From Mesostigma viride (lineage: Eukaryota; Streptophyta; Mesostigmatophyceae; Mesostigmatales; Mesostigmataceae): a stretch of DNA of 60,566 nt. Below, piece after piece: positions 11,092 through 20,193 of the stretch. A model generated the notes under the pieces. That model searched no databases. It had not been told where the DNA came from and was given only the letters and a program-made list of their open reading frames with translations. Numbering within the stretch: the first letter of the stretch is position 1; every line of letters starts with the position of its first letter. The stretch covers positions 1 through 60,566 of the forward strand of contig RPFO01000087.1 of NCBI GenBank assembly GCA_009746045.1, given 5' to 3'. Both the position numbers and the translations under genes were made by a program.

Positions 11092-11522
11092 CTGCAGTGA
11101 TGCGAAACAATCAGGAAAGCATAACCAAAAGGAAAAAGTAAATGTCACACTTGAGAAACGCCGGCCGTCGCAACCTACATGAAACCTGAACCTCAACATC
11201 AAAGCCCCCCTCACAACAGAGGTACACTTGGCTCATTTCCCTCAACCGTGATGCGAAAAAATCAGGAAAACATAGTCAAAAGGAAGTGTCACACTTAAGA
11301 AACGCCGGCCGTCGCAACCTACATGAAACCTGGATCTCAAGAAGCCCCCTCACAACAGAGGTACACTTACCTCATTCCCCTTAACAATGATAGGAAAAAA
11401 TCAGGAAAGCATAACCAAAAGGAATAAAGTAAATGTCACACTTGAGAAACGCCGGCCGTCGCAACCTACATGAAACGTGGACCTCAAGAACAAAGACCCC
11501 CTCACAACAGAGGTAGACTTAC
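11092..11522 (-). repeat. Intron with three ~146-bp tandem units, each with exon end, donor and palindrome
   Basis: Starting at the true donor (GGGGAATGAG|GTAAGT, 11522) the sequence repeats three times with ~146-bp spacing. Each unit contains a copy of the last exon bases, the donor, TACCTCTGTTGTGAGGGGG, a palindrome (11446–11465, 11299–11318, 11155–11174) and a T-rich tract. The second donor copy is intact (GTAAGTGTACC); the third has decayed to CCAAGT. The only convincing acceptor is the final TGCAG. Confidence 0.85.
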
Positions 11523-12029
11523 CTCATTCCCCTCAACCGCTGCTGCTTCAGCCGCTTTCTTCGACCCCTTCGCGGTCTTCGGAGACTTGTCCCGGCGGGC
11601 ATCGTGTTCCTTCAACATCTTGATCAGAGTCTTGGCGTCCGCCATCGTCACCGTCAACAGTTTACACTTCCTCTCCTTCGCTTTGCCCTCGAACAGGTTC
11701 TCCTGCATCCACTTTATCAAGGCCTTGGCGCTCGGGATCTCCTCAGGCTGTGTGGCGCCATCGGGCGCGCACGCATTCTTCACGATCAACTCAGCGACTT
11801 GATGGAGAGTCATCATCTGGTTCCGTACCTCAGGTGGGGCTGTTTCCGTTCTCACCTCGGCCACAACCCGCTTTGCCAACGTCCTCAGTTTATAAGCATC
11901 CGCTTGCTCCTTAAAGCGTGTCATTTTCGCAGTATCGCCGTCGCTTCCACCCACGCCCTCTGACACAGGCTCACCGACAGCGATAGCCCCCTCTCCCTGG
12001 AGATTTGCCCCACCCTGACGACCGGCTTC
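11523..12029 (-). CDS. Unknown multi-exon gene, internal exon
   Basis: The exon is bounded by TTCTTGCAG| and GAG|GTAAGT and encodes 169 residues in phase 0. The middle is predicted helical and charged (TRFKEQADAYKLRTLAKRV; EIPSAKALIKWMQENLFEG). The end is Lys/Ala-rich (KTAKGSKKAAEAAAVEG). No catalytic motif is visible. Confidence 0.6.
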
Positions 12030-12153
12030 CTGCAAGAACATTATCAACGGAAGATTTTTAATGTAAGAAAAGTGTAAAGAAACGCCGGCCGTCGTAACTC
12101 TGTCCATTGAGGACGAACCTAAACTTTCGATTACTAAGTCAACGGTAACTTAC
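12030..12153 (-). other. Intron with one palindrome
   Basis: The donor AGG|GTAAGT is at 12153 and the acceptor CTTGCAG at 12030–12032. The palindrome at 12079–12098 reads GTTACGACGGCCGGCGTTTC on the coding strand, 54 nt after the donor. Confidence 0.75.
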
Positions 12154-12234
12154 CCTTCCCCCCTCTGCAGTGGAACCACCGTAAGATCCACTTCCCCTCC
12201 TCTCACCGCCCTCCTGCTGCTCGAACGGACTTCC
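12154..12234 (-). CDS. Unknown multi-exon gene, 27-codon exon
   Basis: An 81-nt exon in phase 0 between TTTTTACAG| and |GTAAGT. It encodes a Gly/Ser/Glu-rich peptide (GSPFEQQEGGERRGSGSYGG at its start). It is too short for independent assignment; splice sites on both sides and the preserved frame support it. Confidence 0.6.
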
Positions 12235-12363
12235 CTGTAAAAATAGCAAACGCGATTGTCCATTCACAAGAAAAAAATTACTACAAAAATAAACAAGGAT
12301 ATACGCACGCAAACCATTTCATTACAAGTAAACTGCGGAGAGGAATCTGACGCACTCATGTAC

Positions 12364-12420
12364 CTGGGTGCTTCCCGCCATTGAGCGGGCTTCTCTTGCA
12401 CCCACATCCTCTTGCCGGCC
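12364..12420 (-). CDS. Unknown multi-exon gene, 19-codon exon
   Basis: A 57-nt exon in phase 0 between GTTCGCAG| and |GTACAT. It encodes GRQEDVGAREARSMAGSTQ. The flanking introns (12235–12363, 12421–12541) are ordinary AT-rich GT–AG introns with no palindrome, showing the element is not obligatory for splicing in this gene. Confidence 0.55.
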
Positions 12421-12541
12421 CTGCGAACATTTCAACGGAAAGTAAAAATCCGCTTAGTTGTCGGAAATGACATGTCTGGCGAATATTGCAAAAAAATGCT
12501 TATTGTATTTCACGACATCAATTAAATGGGCAGAGACTTAC

Positions 12542-13208
12542 GAAGATCGGCCCGCCACCTTCCAAATTGCCCGGCGTCATTTCGAAAACATCGAGGTCTT
12601 CCCCTCCATCGACCCCCTTCCCCCTTCCCCTTGGCCGCGGCGGGGGCATATCGCCCGTCGCGACCGGCTTGGAAGTCGCGGGGGGATCCCTTGCGGTTGA
12701 GGGCACTGCGGCCGACTCGTGCACACTCTCCCCCCTCTTTTGGGCTACTGCGGCAGGCGCGGCATGGGAGGGCGCGGCGGCTAGTGTCTCTGGCGCATTC
12801 TGAGCCAACCGACGCAACCTTAGCTCCTGCTGGAGCAGGGTTTCAAACGAGGCATGAATGGCGCTTGGAGAGATAAGGCACCTTGGCGACTTCAGGTTTG
12901 TCATTAAGGATGTCTTGGTACAGCGCGAATTGCTGTTCACGAGTGCCATTCGCGAGTCGCTCAAACCGCTCAATCTGAATCCGCTTAACCGGATCGTCCA
13001 CCATCTCAAGACCACCGTGGTACTCATCCTTCCCAGTGACCGCGGCAAAGCTGACACCAGATTCCACCATTGGGGGCCCCTCCCTTGCACGCTTGTGAGG
13101 AGGCTGTTGTGAGGAGGCGCCTTGGGCCTGAACTGCTTGCCCTTCAGACGCTTCCCCCCTAGGGGGAGAGTCGCCGACCACCTGCGATGTAGGGCCGCCC
13201 TTTTCCAT
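12542..13208 (-). CDS. Unknown multi-exon gene, internal exon (one shift)
   Basis: It opens after GTTGTTGCAG| at 13209 and closes at ATCTTC|GTAAGT. Residues start MEKGGPTSQVVGDSPPRGEA and are Pro/Gln/Ser-rich. A folded-looking helix follows (VKRIQIERFERLANGTREQQ). After a one-base shift near 12875–12890 come ETLLQQELRLRRLAQNAPET and a Pro/Arg-rich tail. Disordered segments around a short helical core suggest a scaffold or regulator, but that is a guess. Confidence 0.55.
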
Positions 13209-13476
13209 CTGCAACAACAAAACACAAAAATTGGAAAAATCATACGAGTCAGCAGGAAGATGCGCCCCACGTCGCAACTCAATACAAAGAATGCATCATT
13301 ATGTCAAGGTACAAACAACGTTATAATTCAGAAAGAACAGAGATTCATAACAAGAGAACGACGCACTAAAAGATGCGACCGCCGTCGCAACTTTCGTCAA
13401 TTCACTCACTATACAAACAACTCTATGTCCCTCATAAAGAATCATTTGGCAAGGAAATGCAAAAAATTTCGGTTAC
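13209..13476 (-). other. Intron with two palindromes
   Basis: The donor GAGTTG|GTAACC is at 13476 and the acceptor TTGTTGCAG at 13209–13211. The palindromes lie at 13372–13391 and 13259–13278. Both end CGCATC instead of CGTTTC on the coding strand, which restores pairing with the GTTGCG end. Confidence 0.7.
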
Positions 13477-14166
13477 CAACTCCGTCGACCCATAAGTGGT
13501 TCGCGAATGGGAAATCGCTGCTGATTTTCGGTCGGGCCCTTCATGGTATTTTCGAAATCTCGAGGCAAGGTTGCGCGGAAGAGGGCCCTCCTTAATCATG
13601 CGTGCGATCGGACTGGCCATGGAAAGGGATACCTGGTTCCTGGACTGCCTTGCAAGGTCAACCATCTTGAAACTTCCCCTAAGAAGGAAATCAGACGTCA
13701 GACGGTTGAATATGCGTACGTCAAGATTTGACCAACCCATCATCCATTCAACCACCTTCTCCGCGGCATCATGGAAGACCTGGCTCTCATCCGCCATTCC
13801 TCCAGACCCAAACAAACAATCGGCCGTGTTGTCGTCGTGCCTCCTAAGGCGAATGTTCACGTCCTCTTTGTCATCATCCATTTCCGACAGCCGAATTACA
13901 GCCCTTTTGGCTCCGTCCACTCCATCCTCAAGAAGGACGTCCATCTGCGCCCCTCCCACACAATTGTTGTCAACGTATTGTTGCAGATGACGGGAAATCA
14001 TGTCCTTTCCGAAAGCTACGATGTGTTCCCCACACAGACCCATGTCGGTAATTGACAGCTTTTTACATTTCCTATCCCGGCACTTCTTTTCGGGATCCTT
14101 CTCAAAAATCCGGAAAACAGCGTCCTGATATGGACGTCCCCTTATGTCGACCGTCAGACTGGACAT
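13477..14166 (-). CDS. Unknown multi-exon gene, probable first coding exon with Cys/His motif
   Basis: It starts at the ATG at 14164–14166, directly after an acceptor-like TTTCGCAG, and runs 230 codons to a donor. Residues ~28–50 contain CRDRKCKKLSITDMGLCGEH, a C-x4-C-x10-C-x2-H arrangement that could bind one zinc ion. The rest is rich in charged helices (VFHDAAEKVVEWMMGWSNLD). It is not a family I recognise. If the ATG is the true start, the intron upstream is in the 5' UTR; if not, an earlier exon (e.g. 14585–14785) belongs to the same gene. Confidence 0.6.
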
Positions 14167-14584
14167 CTGCGAAACCAGAACATACCGGCCGCGAGTAGTT
14201 TATATTATTAAAAAAAACTGGCAGTCATCTTCATCTATTTATGCGAGCTAAAATTTGAAGAAAATGCAACAAAGAAACGCCCTGGGGCGCAACTTCCTCA
14301 ACAACCACTTTCTACGTACAAACGAATGGCAATCACATCGACTACGATTGTCACTACATACGAATGTCCAGACAATATAATGTGTATGTAGAGGGGGTGC
14401 ATTCAACACCAGAGAAACGCCGGCGGGCGCAACTCATATCATACCGTCCCCGGAAAATAAAATTCAAAAAACGTTTTGAAATTTTTTTATTGTACTTGTT
14501 TATTAATACGAAGGTTTAAATTTGGCGCAAAGAAACGCCCCAAGGCGCAACTTGTCGAACAGCAATATGGCGATAAAACATTAT
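14167..14584 (-). other. AT-rich gap or intron with three palindromes
   Basis: Palindromes lie at 14532–14551, 14414–14433 and 14274–14293, in coding-strand orientation. Their central eight bases differ (CCTTGGGG, CCCGCCGG, CCCCAGGG) while the outer GTTGCG and CGTTTC are constant. The spacer also holds AATAAA-like sequence near 14490. It ends in an acceptor-like TTTCGCAG before the ATG at 14166. Confidence 0.7.
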
Positions 14585-14785
14585 CTATTCAATGTGCGAT
14601 TGATGTGCTGAAACCTTCCAGACTTTGACACTGTCCGGTATCACCGGACTCGGACGAGGAGTCGAATCGGAAGCGAGCCAGTAATCCTCAACTACTTTTT
14701 TGATGTACAATGGAAGACTCCTTCCATTATGTCGAAGTGTGTCGGTCCTTTGCCTTTTGGCCAAACTCTCCTTAACCTCCACCAT
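14585..14785 (-). CDS. Small hypothetical ORF (66 aa) or exon
   Basis: It follows an acceptor-like CCTACGCGCAG. The first ATG (14785) gives MVEVKESLAKRQRTDTLRHN and a further 46 residues with a helix KKVVEDYWLASDS. It is basic at the N-terminus and could be a short DNA-binding or linker exon. No family is recognised. It may be an independent small gene or an upstream exon of the gene starting at 14166. Confidence 0.4.
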   Translation of the reverse strand: MVEVKESLAKRQRTDTLRHNGRSLPLYIKKVVEDYWLASDSTPRPSPVIPDSVKVWKVSAHQSHIE

Positions 14786-14884
14786 TTCCTGCGCGTAGGA
14801 GGAAAATGATACGTTATAAATAAACATTAATTTATTAAAAATAACATCATATAAACAAGTTATTACTCTACATTTCAAGTTTTT
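14786..14884 (-). repeat. AT-rich spacer shared with 15641–15708
   Basis: On the coding strand both spacers contain TAACTTGTT, then an AT-rich stretch and AATAAATTAATGTTTAT. In both cases it directly follows a stop codon and precedes the next ORF. It could be a 3'-end/poly(A) module or an intron; AATAAA favours the former, the acceptor-like ends favour the latter. Confidence 0.55.
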
Positions 14885-15640
14885 CTAAGAGGCAGAGCCG
14901 TCGTGGAAGTTGAAGGAGAAGTCGACATCAGACCCCATAGTTTTATCCAGTATCGTCGTCACGTTAACCCCCCACTTCACCCCTGCCAGCACCTCCCTCG
15001 CTTGCCTCAGACGTTCGCATCTATCCTTATGCCTACTCCAGTCCGCACGCTGGCACTCCTCACTGCAATATCTGGCATCCCTACATCCTCTACACCACTT
15101 GATATGAGGTCCTGTTTCGCACCCACACCCCTCCTTGGAGCACTTTCGCGTACTACGCATGCGATCCCCATCCCTCACGATCGGGTCAGAGAGCAAGAAA
15201 AAGTTCATGTTGAGGGGTACTGCCCCTACACATGCATCAGCCCTCACGCGCAGAGAATGCGTAACATTCGGGTAAAATGCGCGCCCGTAGGTGCACCCAA
15301 GCTGAGCCCCTTCCTCTTCCCCCAACTCTATCTTTGGCCCCTTTGTAATGAACGACACCAAAAGGCGGAACTCCGTCCTTGGGTCTATGGGCACTCTTAG
15401 ATCCATCTGTGGTCTGAAAAAACCCTCTTGAATACAGAAGTTCATATCAGCTAGCTGGGCGTACATAATTCTCTCCATTTGGCTGAACGAATCAAACGCC
15501 AATAAAACGGCCAAGTGGCGGCCTGTCCTCTCCTGCGCGACTCGAACTTCCTCGAATATGACACGCGACAGGAAGCGAACTTGTTTGAAAACGTTTTGAA
15601 GGACGCTTCCGTAGACTTCATTCACGATCTCGGACTCCAT
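14885..15640 (-). CDS. MYND-type zinc-finger protein
   Basis: A 251-residue protein from the ATG at 15640 (MESEIVNEVYGSVLQ). An in-frame ATG 24 bp upstream is less likely because an acceptor-like AAAAAG directly precedes the chosen start. Residues ~165–210 hold the metal ligands of a MYND finger: C and C in CSKEGCGC, CRGC, CSEEC, then H and C in SRHKDRC. The spacing fits the family C-x2/4-C … C-x2-C … C-x3-C … H-x3-C. MYND fingers usually mediate protein–protein contacts. The ~160-residue N-terminal region is unfamiliar. It lacks a SET domain, so it is not an SMYD methyltransferase. The small neighbours on both sides lie on the same strand. Confidence 0.75.
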   Translation of the reverse strand: MESEIVNEVYGSVLQNVFKQVRFLSRVIFEEVRVAQERTGRHLAVLLAFDSFSQMERIMYAQLADMNFCIQEGFFRPQMDLRVPIDPRTEFRLLVSFITKGPKIELGEEEGAQLGCTYGRAFYPNVTHSLRVRADACVGAVPLNMNFFLLSDPIVRDGDRMRSTRKCSKEGCGCETGPHIKWCRGCRDARYCSEECQRADWSRHKDRCERLRQAREVLAGVKWGVNVTTILDKTMGSDVDFSFNFHDGSAS

Positions 15641-15708
15641 CTTTTTCAGGGAAAAAACGAACAAAAAAATTCATAAACATTAATTTATTATTTTATAATA
15701 ACAAGTTA
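15641..15708 (-). repeat. AT-rich spacer, partner of 14786–14884
   Basis: It carries TAACTTGTTATTATAA and AATAAATTAATGTTTATG on the coding strand, matching the spacer after the MYND gene. It is 68 bp long and bounded by GT (in AATAGTAACT) and AAAAAG, so it could be a very short intron. Confidence 0.5.
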
Positions 15709-15948
15709 CTATTCCTCGGAATAGTTTTTTTTTATCCATTCCACAAACGCGTTTGTCACAAACACCTTCCATGCTTTCTCAAGAACTTGTCCCCCTGATG
15801 TTTTTGAGTATTCAAACTCGTCATCCGAAGAAACCAACTCCGGCACATCCTCCGAGAGGGTCTCTAAATTGTCATCGGCTTTCCTTTTGCGCTTGTGGTT
15901 TCCGAAGCATTTTTTTGGTTCTTCTTCTGACATTTGTTCTGCAACCAT
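15709..15948 (-). CDS. Small acidic/basic hypothetical protein (79 aa)
   Basis: It starts MVAEQMSEEEPKKCF and contains a nuclear-localisation-like cluster (NHKRKRKADD) followed by an acidic stretch (SEDVPELVSSDDEFEYS) and a C-terminal helix (EKAWKVFVTNAFVEWIKKNY). This suggests a small nuclear protein or the first exon of a spliced transcript continuing into the MYND frame. No family is recognised. Confidence 0.45.
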   Translation of the reverse strand: MVAEQMSEEEPKKCFGNHKRKRKADDNLETLSEDVPELVSSDDEFEYSKTSGGQVLEKAWKVFVTNAFVEWIKKNYSEE

Positions 15949-16058
15949 GGAGTCATTTCGAGGGGGTGTGGTTTAACGGGTGCAGATTTAAAGTAATTTG
16001 TTTTAGGTGAACGATGGTAAAAACTTCATTAGATATTTTAAACGAACGAGAAGCAACA

Positions 16059-16461
16059 GAAACGACGGCGGGCGTAACTATCATGGGAAACTTTGATATC
16101 ACAAGATCACAATGGACACGAACGCGCTGCAACTTTCACGACATATTCTTCGACATCGAAAATAAAAAAGAAACGACGGCGGGCGTAACTATCATGAAAC
16201 ATTGATCTTACAAGAAGCTGACGGGGATGCAACTTTCACGACAAACACTTCGACATCGAAGATGCAAAAGAAACGACGGCGGGCGTAACTATCATATAAA
16301 GATTGAGCTTACAAGATGACAAGTTAACTGACGGGGGTGCATCTTTCACGAGATATATTTCGACATCGAAAAGGCAAAAGAAACGACGGCGGGCGTAACT
16401 AGCACAACCAATGTTGGTCATGTGCTCTTCCAGTAAGACAAGAAACGACGGCGGGCGTAAC
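16059..16461 (-). repeat. ~100-bp tandem array with five palindromes
   Basis: Palindromes at 16059–16078, 16170–16189, 16270–16289, 16380–16399 and 16442–16461 all read GTTACGCCCGCCGTCGTTTC on the minus strand. Units share CTTTCACGA, TTCGACATCGAA and the palindrome. The first four are ~100–111 bp apart and the last is shortened to 62 bp. The array lies upstream of the small minus-strand genes. Confidence 0.85.
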
Positions 16462-16512
16462 TATCACACGGTCCAGGAAGAGTGACGTTGGCAGAATTAT
16501 GGTGTTTGTAAA

Positions 16513-16581
16513 AGGGGGGGGGTAAGAGGGAGAGAGAGAGAGAGGGAGAGAGAGGGAGGGAGAGAGAGAGAGAGAGGGGAG

Positions 16582-16671
<90 letters not shown>

Positions 16672-17094
16672 AGGAGGGAGGGAGGGAGGGAGGGAGAGGG
16701 AGGGAGGGAGGGAGGGAGGAGGGAGAGGGAGAGGGAGAGGAGAGAGGAGAGGGAGAGGGAGAGGGAGAGGGAGAGGAGAGGGAGAGGGAGAGGGAGAGGG
16801 AGAGGGAGAGAGGGAGAGGGAGAGGAGAGGGAGAGGGAGAGGGAGAGGGAGAGGGAGAGGGAGAGGAGAGGGAGAGGGAGAGGGAGAGGGAGAGGGAGAG
16901 GGAGAGGGAGAGGGAGAGGGAGAGGGAGAGGGAGAGGGAGAGGGAGAGGGAGAGGGAGAGGGAGAGGGAGAGGGAGAGGGAGAGGGAGAGGGAGAGGGAG
17001 AGGGAGAGGGAGAGGGAGAGGGAGGGCGTAAGCGGAGAGGGAGAGGGAGAGGGAGAGGGAGACGGAGAGGGAGAGGGAGAGGGAGAGGGAGGGC
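16513..17094. repeat. (GGGAGA)n / (GA)n microsatellite
   Basis: A purine-only stretch of GA, GGGA and GGGAGA repeats. It is open in several frames only because it is repetitive, and no gene is implied. Confidence 0.95.
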
Positions 17095-17560
17095 GTAAGC
17101 GTAAGCGTAAGCCTAAGCGTAAGCGTAAGCGTAAACCTAAGCGTAAGCATAACCGTAAGCGTAAGCGTAACCGTAGGGAGAGGGAGGGCGTAAGCGTAAG
17201 CGTAAGCGTAAGCGTAAGCGTAAGCGTAAGCGTAAGCGTAAGCGTAAGCGTAAGCGTAAGCGTAAGCGTAAGCGTAAGCGTAAGCGTAAGCGTAAGCGTA
17301 AGCGTAAGCGTAAGCGTAAGCGTAAGCGTAAGCGTAAGCGTAAGCGTAAGCGTAAGCGTAAGCGTAAGCGTAAGCGTAAGCGTAAGCGTAAGCGTAAGCG
17401 TAAGCGTAAGCGTAAGCGTAAGCGTAAGCGTAAGCGTAAGCGTAAGCGTAAGCGTAAGCGTAAGCGTAAGCGTAAGCGTAAGCGTAAGCGTAAGCGTAAG
17501 CGTAACCGTAAGCGTAAGCGTAACCGTAAGCGTAACCGTAAGCGTAAGCGTAACCGTAAG
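17095..17560 (+). repeat. (CGTAAG)n hexamer array
   Basis: A long, almost perfect run of CGTAAG with a few CGTAAC or CCTAAG variants near both ends. Each unit contains GTAAG, the preferred 5' splice-site sequence of the introns in this window. Confidence 0.95.
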
Positions 17561-17907
17561 AGGGATGGAGGGATGGAGGGAGGGAGGGAGGGAGGGATGG
17601 AGGGAGGGAGGGAGGAGGGAGGAAGGGAGGGAGGGAGGGAGGGAGGGAGGGAGGGAGGGAGGGAGGGAGGGAGGAGAGGAGGGAGGGAGGGAGGGAGGGA
17701 GGAGGAGGGAGGGAGGGAGGGAGGGAGGGAGGGAGGGAGAGGGAGAGGGAGAGGGAGAGGGAGAGGGAGAGGGAGAGGGAGAGGGAGAGGGAGAGGGAGA
17801 GGGAGAGGGAGAGGGAGAGGGAGAGGGAGAGGGAGAGGGAGAGGGAGAGGGAGAGGGAGAGGGAGAGGGAGAGGGAGAGGAGAGGGAGAGGGAGAGAGAG
17901 AGAGAGA

Positions 17908-17957
<50 letters not shown>

Positions 17958-18510
17958 GAGGGAGAGGGAGAGGGAGGGAGGGAGGGAGGGAGGGAGGGGG
18001 AGGGAGGGAGGAGGGAGGGAGAGGGAGGGAGGAGGAGGGAGGGAGGGAGGGAGGGAGGGAGGGAGGAGGGAGGGAGGAGGAGGGAGGGAGGGAAGGGAGA
18101 GGGAGAGGGAGAGGGAGAGGGAGAGGGGAGGGAGAGGGAGAGGGAGAGGGAGAGGGAGAGGGAGAGGGAGAGGGAGAGGGAGAGGGAGAGGGAGAGGGAG
18201 AGGGAGAGGGAGAGGGAGAGGAGAGGGAGAGGGAGAGGGAGAGGGAGAGGGAGGAGAGGGAGAGGGAGAGGGAGAGGGAGAGGGAGAGGAGAGGGAGAGG
18301 GAGAGGGAGAGGGAGAGGGAGAGGAGAGGGAGAGGGAGAGGGAGAGGGAGAGGGAGAGGGAGAGGGAGAGGGAGAGGGAGAGGGAGAGGGAGAGGGAGAG
18401 GGAGAGGAGAGGGAGAGGGAGAGGGAGAGGGAGAGGGAGAGGGAGAGAGGGAGAGGGAGAGGGAGAGGGAGAGGGAGAGGGAGAGGGAGAGGGAGAGGGA
18501 GAGGGAGGGT
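17561..18510. repeat. (GGGAGG)n / (GGGAGA)n microsatellite
   Basis: A second purine-only block, starting with GGGATGGA and GGGA units and ending as GGGAGA before GGTTTAGCC. The open frames (Arg/Glu/Gly or Ser/Pro/Leu repeats) are artefacts. Confidence 0.95.
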
Positions 18511-18539
18511 TTAGCCACATCGTGTTTTGTTCTTGGATT

Positions 18540-19360
18540 GATGACGCACCGCACGCAACGCTCGTGACCTGCACCCGCAGGCGAAAAAGAACGAACCACA
18601 ATGATAGCATGGTTGTGAGTGACAATTGACGACATCACGCTACAAGGAGCATGACGCAAAAGGGATTAAAAATCGGCATGAAAAACCTGGTGAAAAATAA
18701 GAGGGAGAGGGGGGGAGAGGGAGAGGGAGAGAGAGTCGTCGTTCAGGAAGCCGGCATGACGCAAAATGGGATGAATACTCAACATGACAGGTGAAAAAAC
18801 ATGAGAAAAACAACGTACATAAAATCCCGCAACTCACTCTTGTTGTTGCTGATGCTGCTGTCGTTGTTCTTGTTGTCAGGCCCGTTGTTCTTGATTTCCA
18901 AAGAAGAAAGCCGTGAAGCTGCTCGTACGCAACGCTCGTGACCTGCACCCGCAGGCGAAAAAGAACGAACCACAATGATAGTATTGTTGTGAGTGACAAT
19001 TGACGACATCACGCTACAAAGAGCATGACGCAAAAGGGATTTAAAATCGGCATGAAAAACCTGGTGAAAAATAAGAGGGAGAGGGGGGGAGAGGGAGAGG
19101 GAGAGAGAGTCGTCGTTCAGGAAGCCGTCATGACGCAAAATGGGATGAATACTCAACATGCCAGGTGAAAAAAAATTAGGAAAACCACGTACGTAAAATC
19201 CCGCAACTCACTCTTGTTGTTGCTGATGCTGCTGTCGTTGTTGTTGTTGTCAGGCCCGTTGTTCTTGATTTCCAAAGAAGAAAGCCGTGAAGCTGCTCGT
19301 ACGCATTATGGGGGCTGCACCCGCAGGCGAAAAAGAACGTGGACCACAGTCGGTCACTGG
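18540..19360 (+). repeat. ~373-bp tandem duplication, two full units plus a partial one
   Basis: The phrase GCACCCGCAGGCGAAAAAGA recurs at about 18571, 18945 and 19317, spacing 374 and 372. Each unit contains a short GGGAGAG patch, TCGTCGTTCAGGAAGCCG, a GTTGTTGCTGATGCTGCTGT stretch and a conserved 3' part. No gene is supported. Confidence 0.85.
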
Positions 19361-19443
19361 ACGTGCGGTGGCGGGCGTGGTGGGCGCATCCGGCGGTGCG
19401 CGCCTGCAAAACACCGCATCAATTACCTGGGCGGGCAGGGTGC

Positions 19444-20193
19444 GCACCTTCCAAAGTCCCTGGTGTGTGTCAGTGCAGCGTCGACATGGCATGCGTGGAG
19501 GATATTTGCGTACGTACGACGAATCATGTGAAACGACTGGTCCAACCTGAAAAATTTTAAATTTTTTCCGTGTCCAGTAACGGTCCTAGGTTGCACCCGC
19601 GGGCCGTTCCGACAGCTGTACAGAAAAGATCACAAAGATACGCCGCGCAACGACGCCTGTGCCCGGCAAATCATTTGTGAGCCCGGAACTGAACAGTCAC
19701 TGCAAATGTCGAGTATTTATTGCTCCAACCCCACAAAAAAGCGTTCCGGACCTGTTCGAAGCGAAGAGCACTGACAGGGATCGGACCCGAGCCAGATTTG
19801 TGTGCGGACCATGATGGCTGGCCTCCCTCACTCCGCAACCTCACTCTGGACGCAGGTTCGAATCCTGTCAGTGCTATTCGCTTCGAACAGTTCCGGAACG
19901 CTTTTTTTGGGGGGTGGAGCAATAGATTTTCGACGTTTGTAGTGACTGTTCAGTTCCCGACTCACATTTGCCGGGCACTGGCGTCATTCCGCGGCGTATC
20001 TTTCTGATCTATTCTGTACAGCTGCCGGAACGGCCCGCGGGTGCAACCTAGGACCGTTACTGGACACGGCAAAAATTCAAAATTTTTCAGGTTGGACCAG
20101 TCGTTTCAGATGATTCGTCGTACGTACGCAAATATCCTCCACGCATGCCATGTCGACGCTGCACTGACACACACCAGGGACTTTGGAAGGTGC
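19444..20193. mobile_element. Foldback (inverted-repeat) element
   Basis: 19444–19790 is the inverted complement of 19850–20193. It begins GCACCTTCCAAAGTCCC, passes GTACGTACGA, CAGTAACGGTCCTAGGTTGC and CCGCGGGCCGTTCC, and reaches the loop with AAAGCGTTCCGGA. The arms are ~345 bp with scattered differences; the loop is ~60–70 bp. No ORF of note and no clear target duplication. Confidence 0.85.
19767..19875 (+). other. tRNA-like sequence at foldback tip
   Basis: 19767–19773 (AGCACTG) and 19869–19875 (CAGTGCT) form a 7-bp acceptor-like stem. Just before the latter lies GGTTCGAATCC (19855–19865), a perfect B box/T-loop. I find no A box or normal D arm, and the middle is too long. The opposite arm carries a degenerate B box (GGGTCCGATCCC on the minus strand). 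This is tRNA-derived or tRNA-mimicking, not a functional tRNA gene. Confidence 0.5.

Larger units (their letters stand above)
6185..14166 (-). other. Multi-exon minus-strand gene (overview)
   Basis: Six blocks between 14166 and 9905 join at GT–AG sites in phase: 13477–14166, 12542–13208, 12364–12420, 12154–12234, 11523–12029 and 9905–11091. They are followed by 9715–8597 and decayed or less certain coding sequence down to 6185. Exons are GC-rich and introns AT-rich. Four of these introns, plus the gap upstream of the ATG, carry the palindromic element described in the findings; the introns 12235–12363, 12421–12541 and the one near 6874–7010 do not. I recognise no enzyme domain in the product. 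It looks like a long, partly disordered protein with a Cys/His motif near its N-terminus. It could be a host gene or an ORF of an uncharacterised large mobile element. Confidence 0.6.

Noticed and set aside
16418-18659. Open frames of 700+ codons (Ser/Pro/Leu or Arg/Glu/Gly repeats)
   Set aside because: They are translations of GA/GGGAGA and CGTAAG microsatellites, open in several frames on both strands. This is low-complexity DNA, not genes.
19767-19875. Functional tRNA gene
   Set aside because: It has a good B box and acceptor-like stem, but no A box, no normal D arm and an overlong middle. Kept only as tRNA-like.
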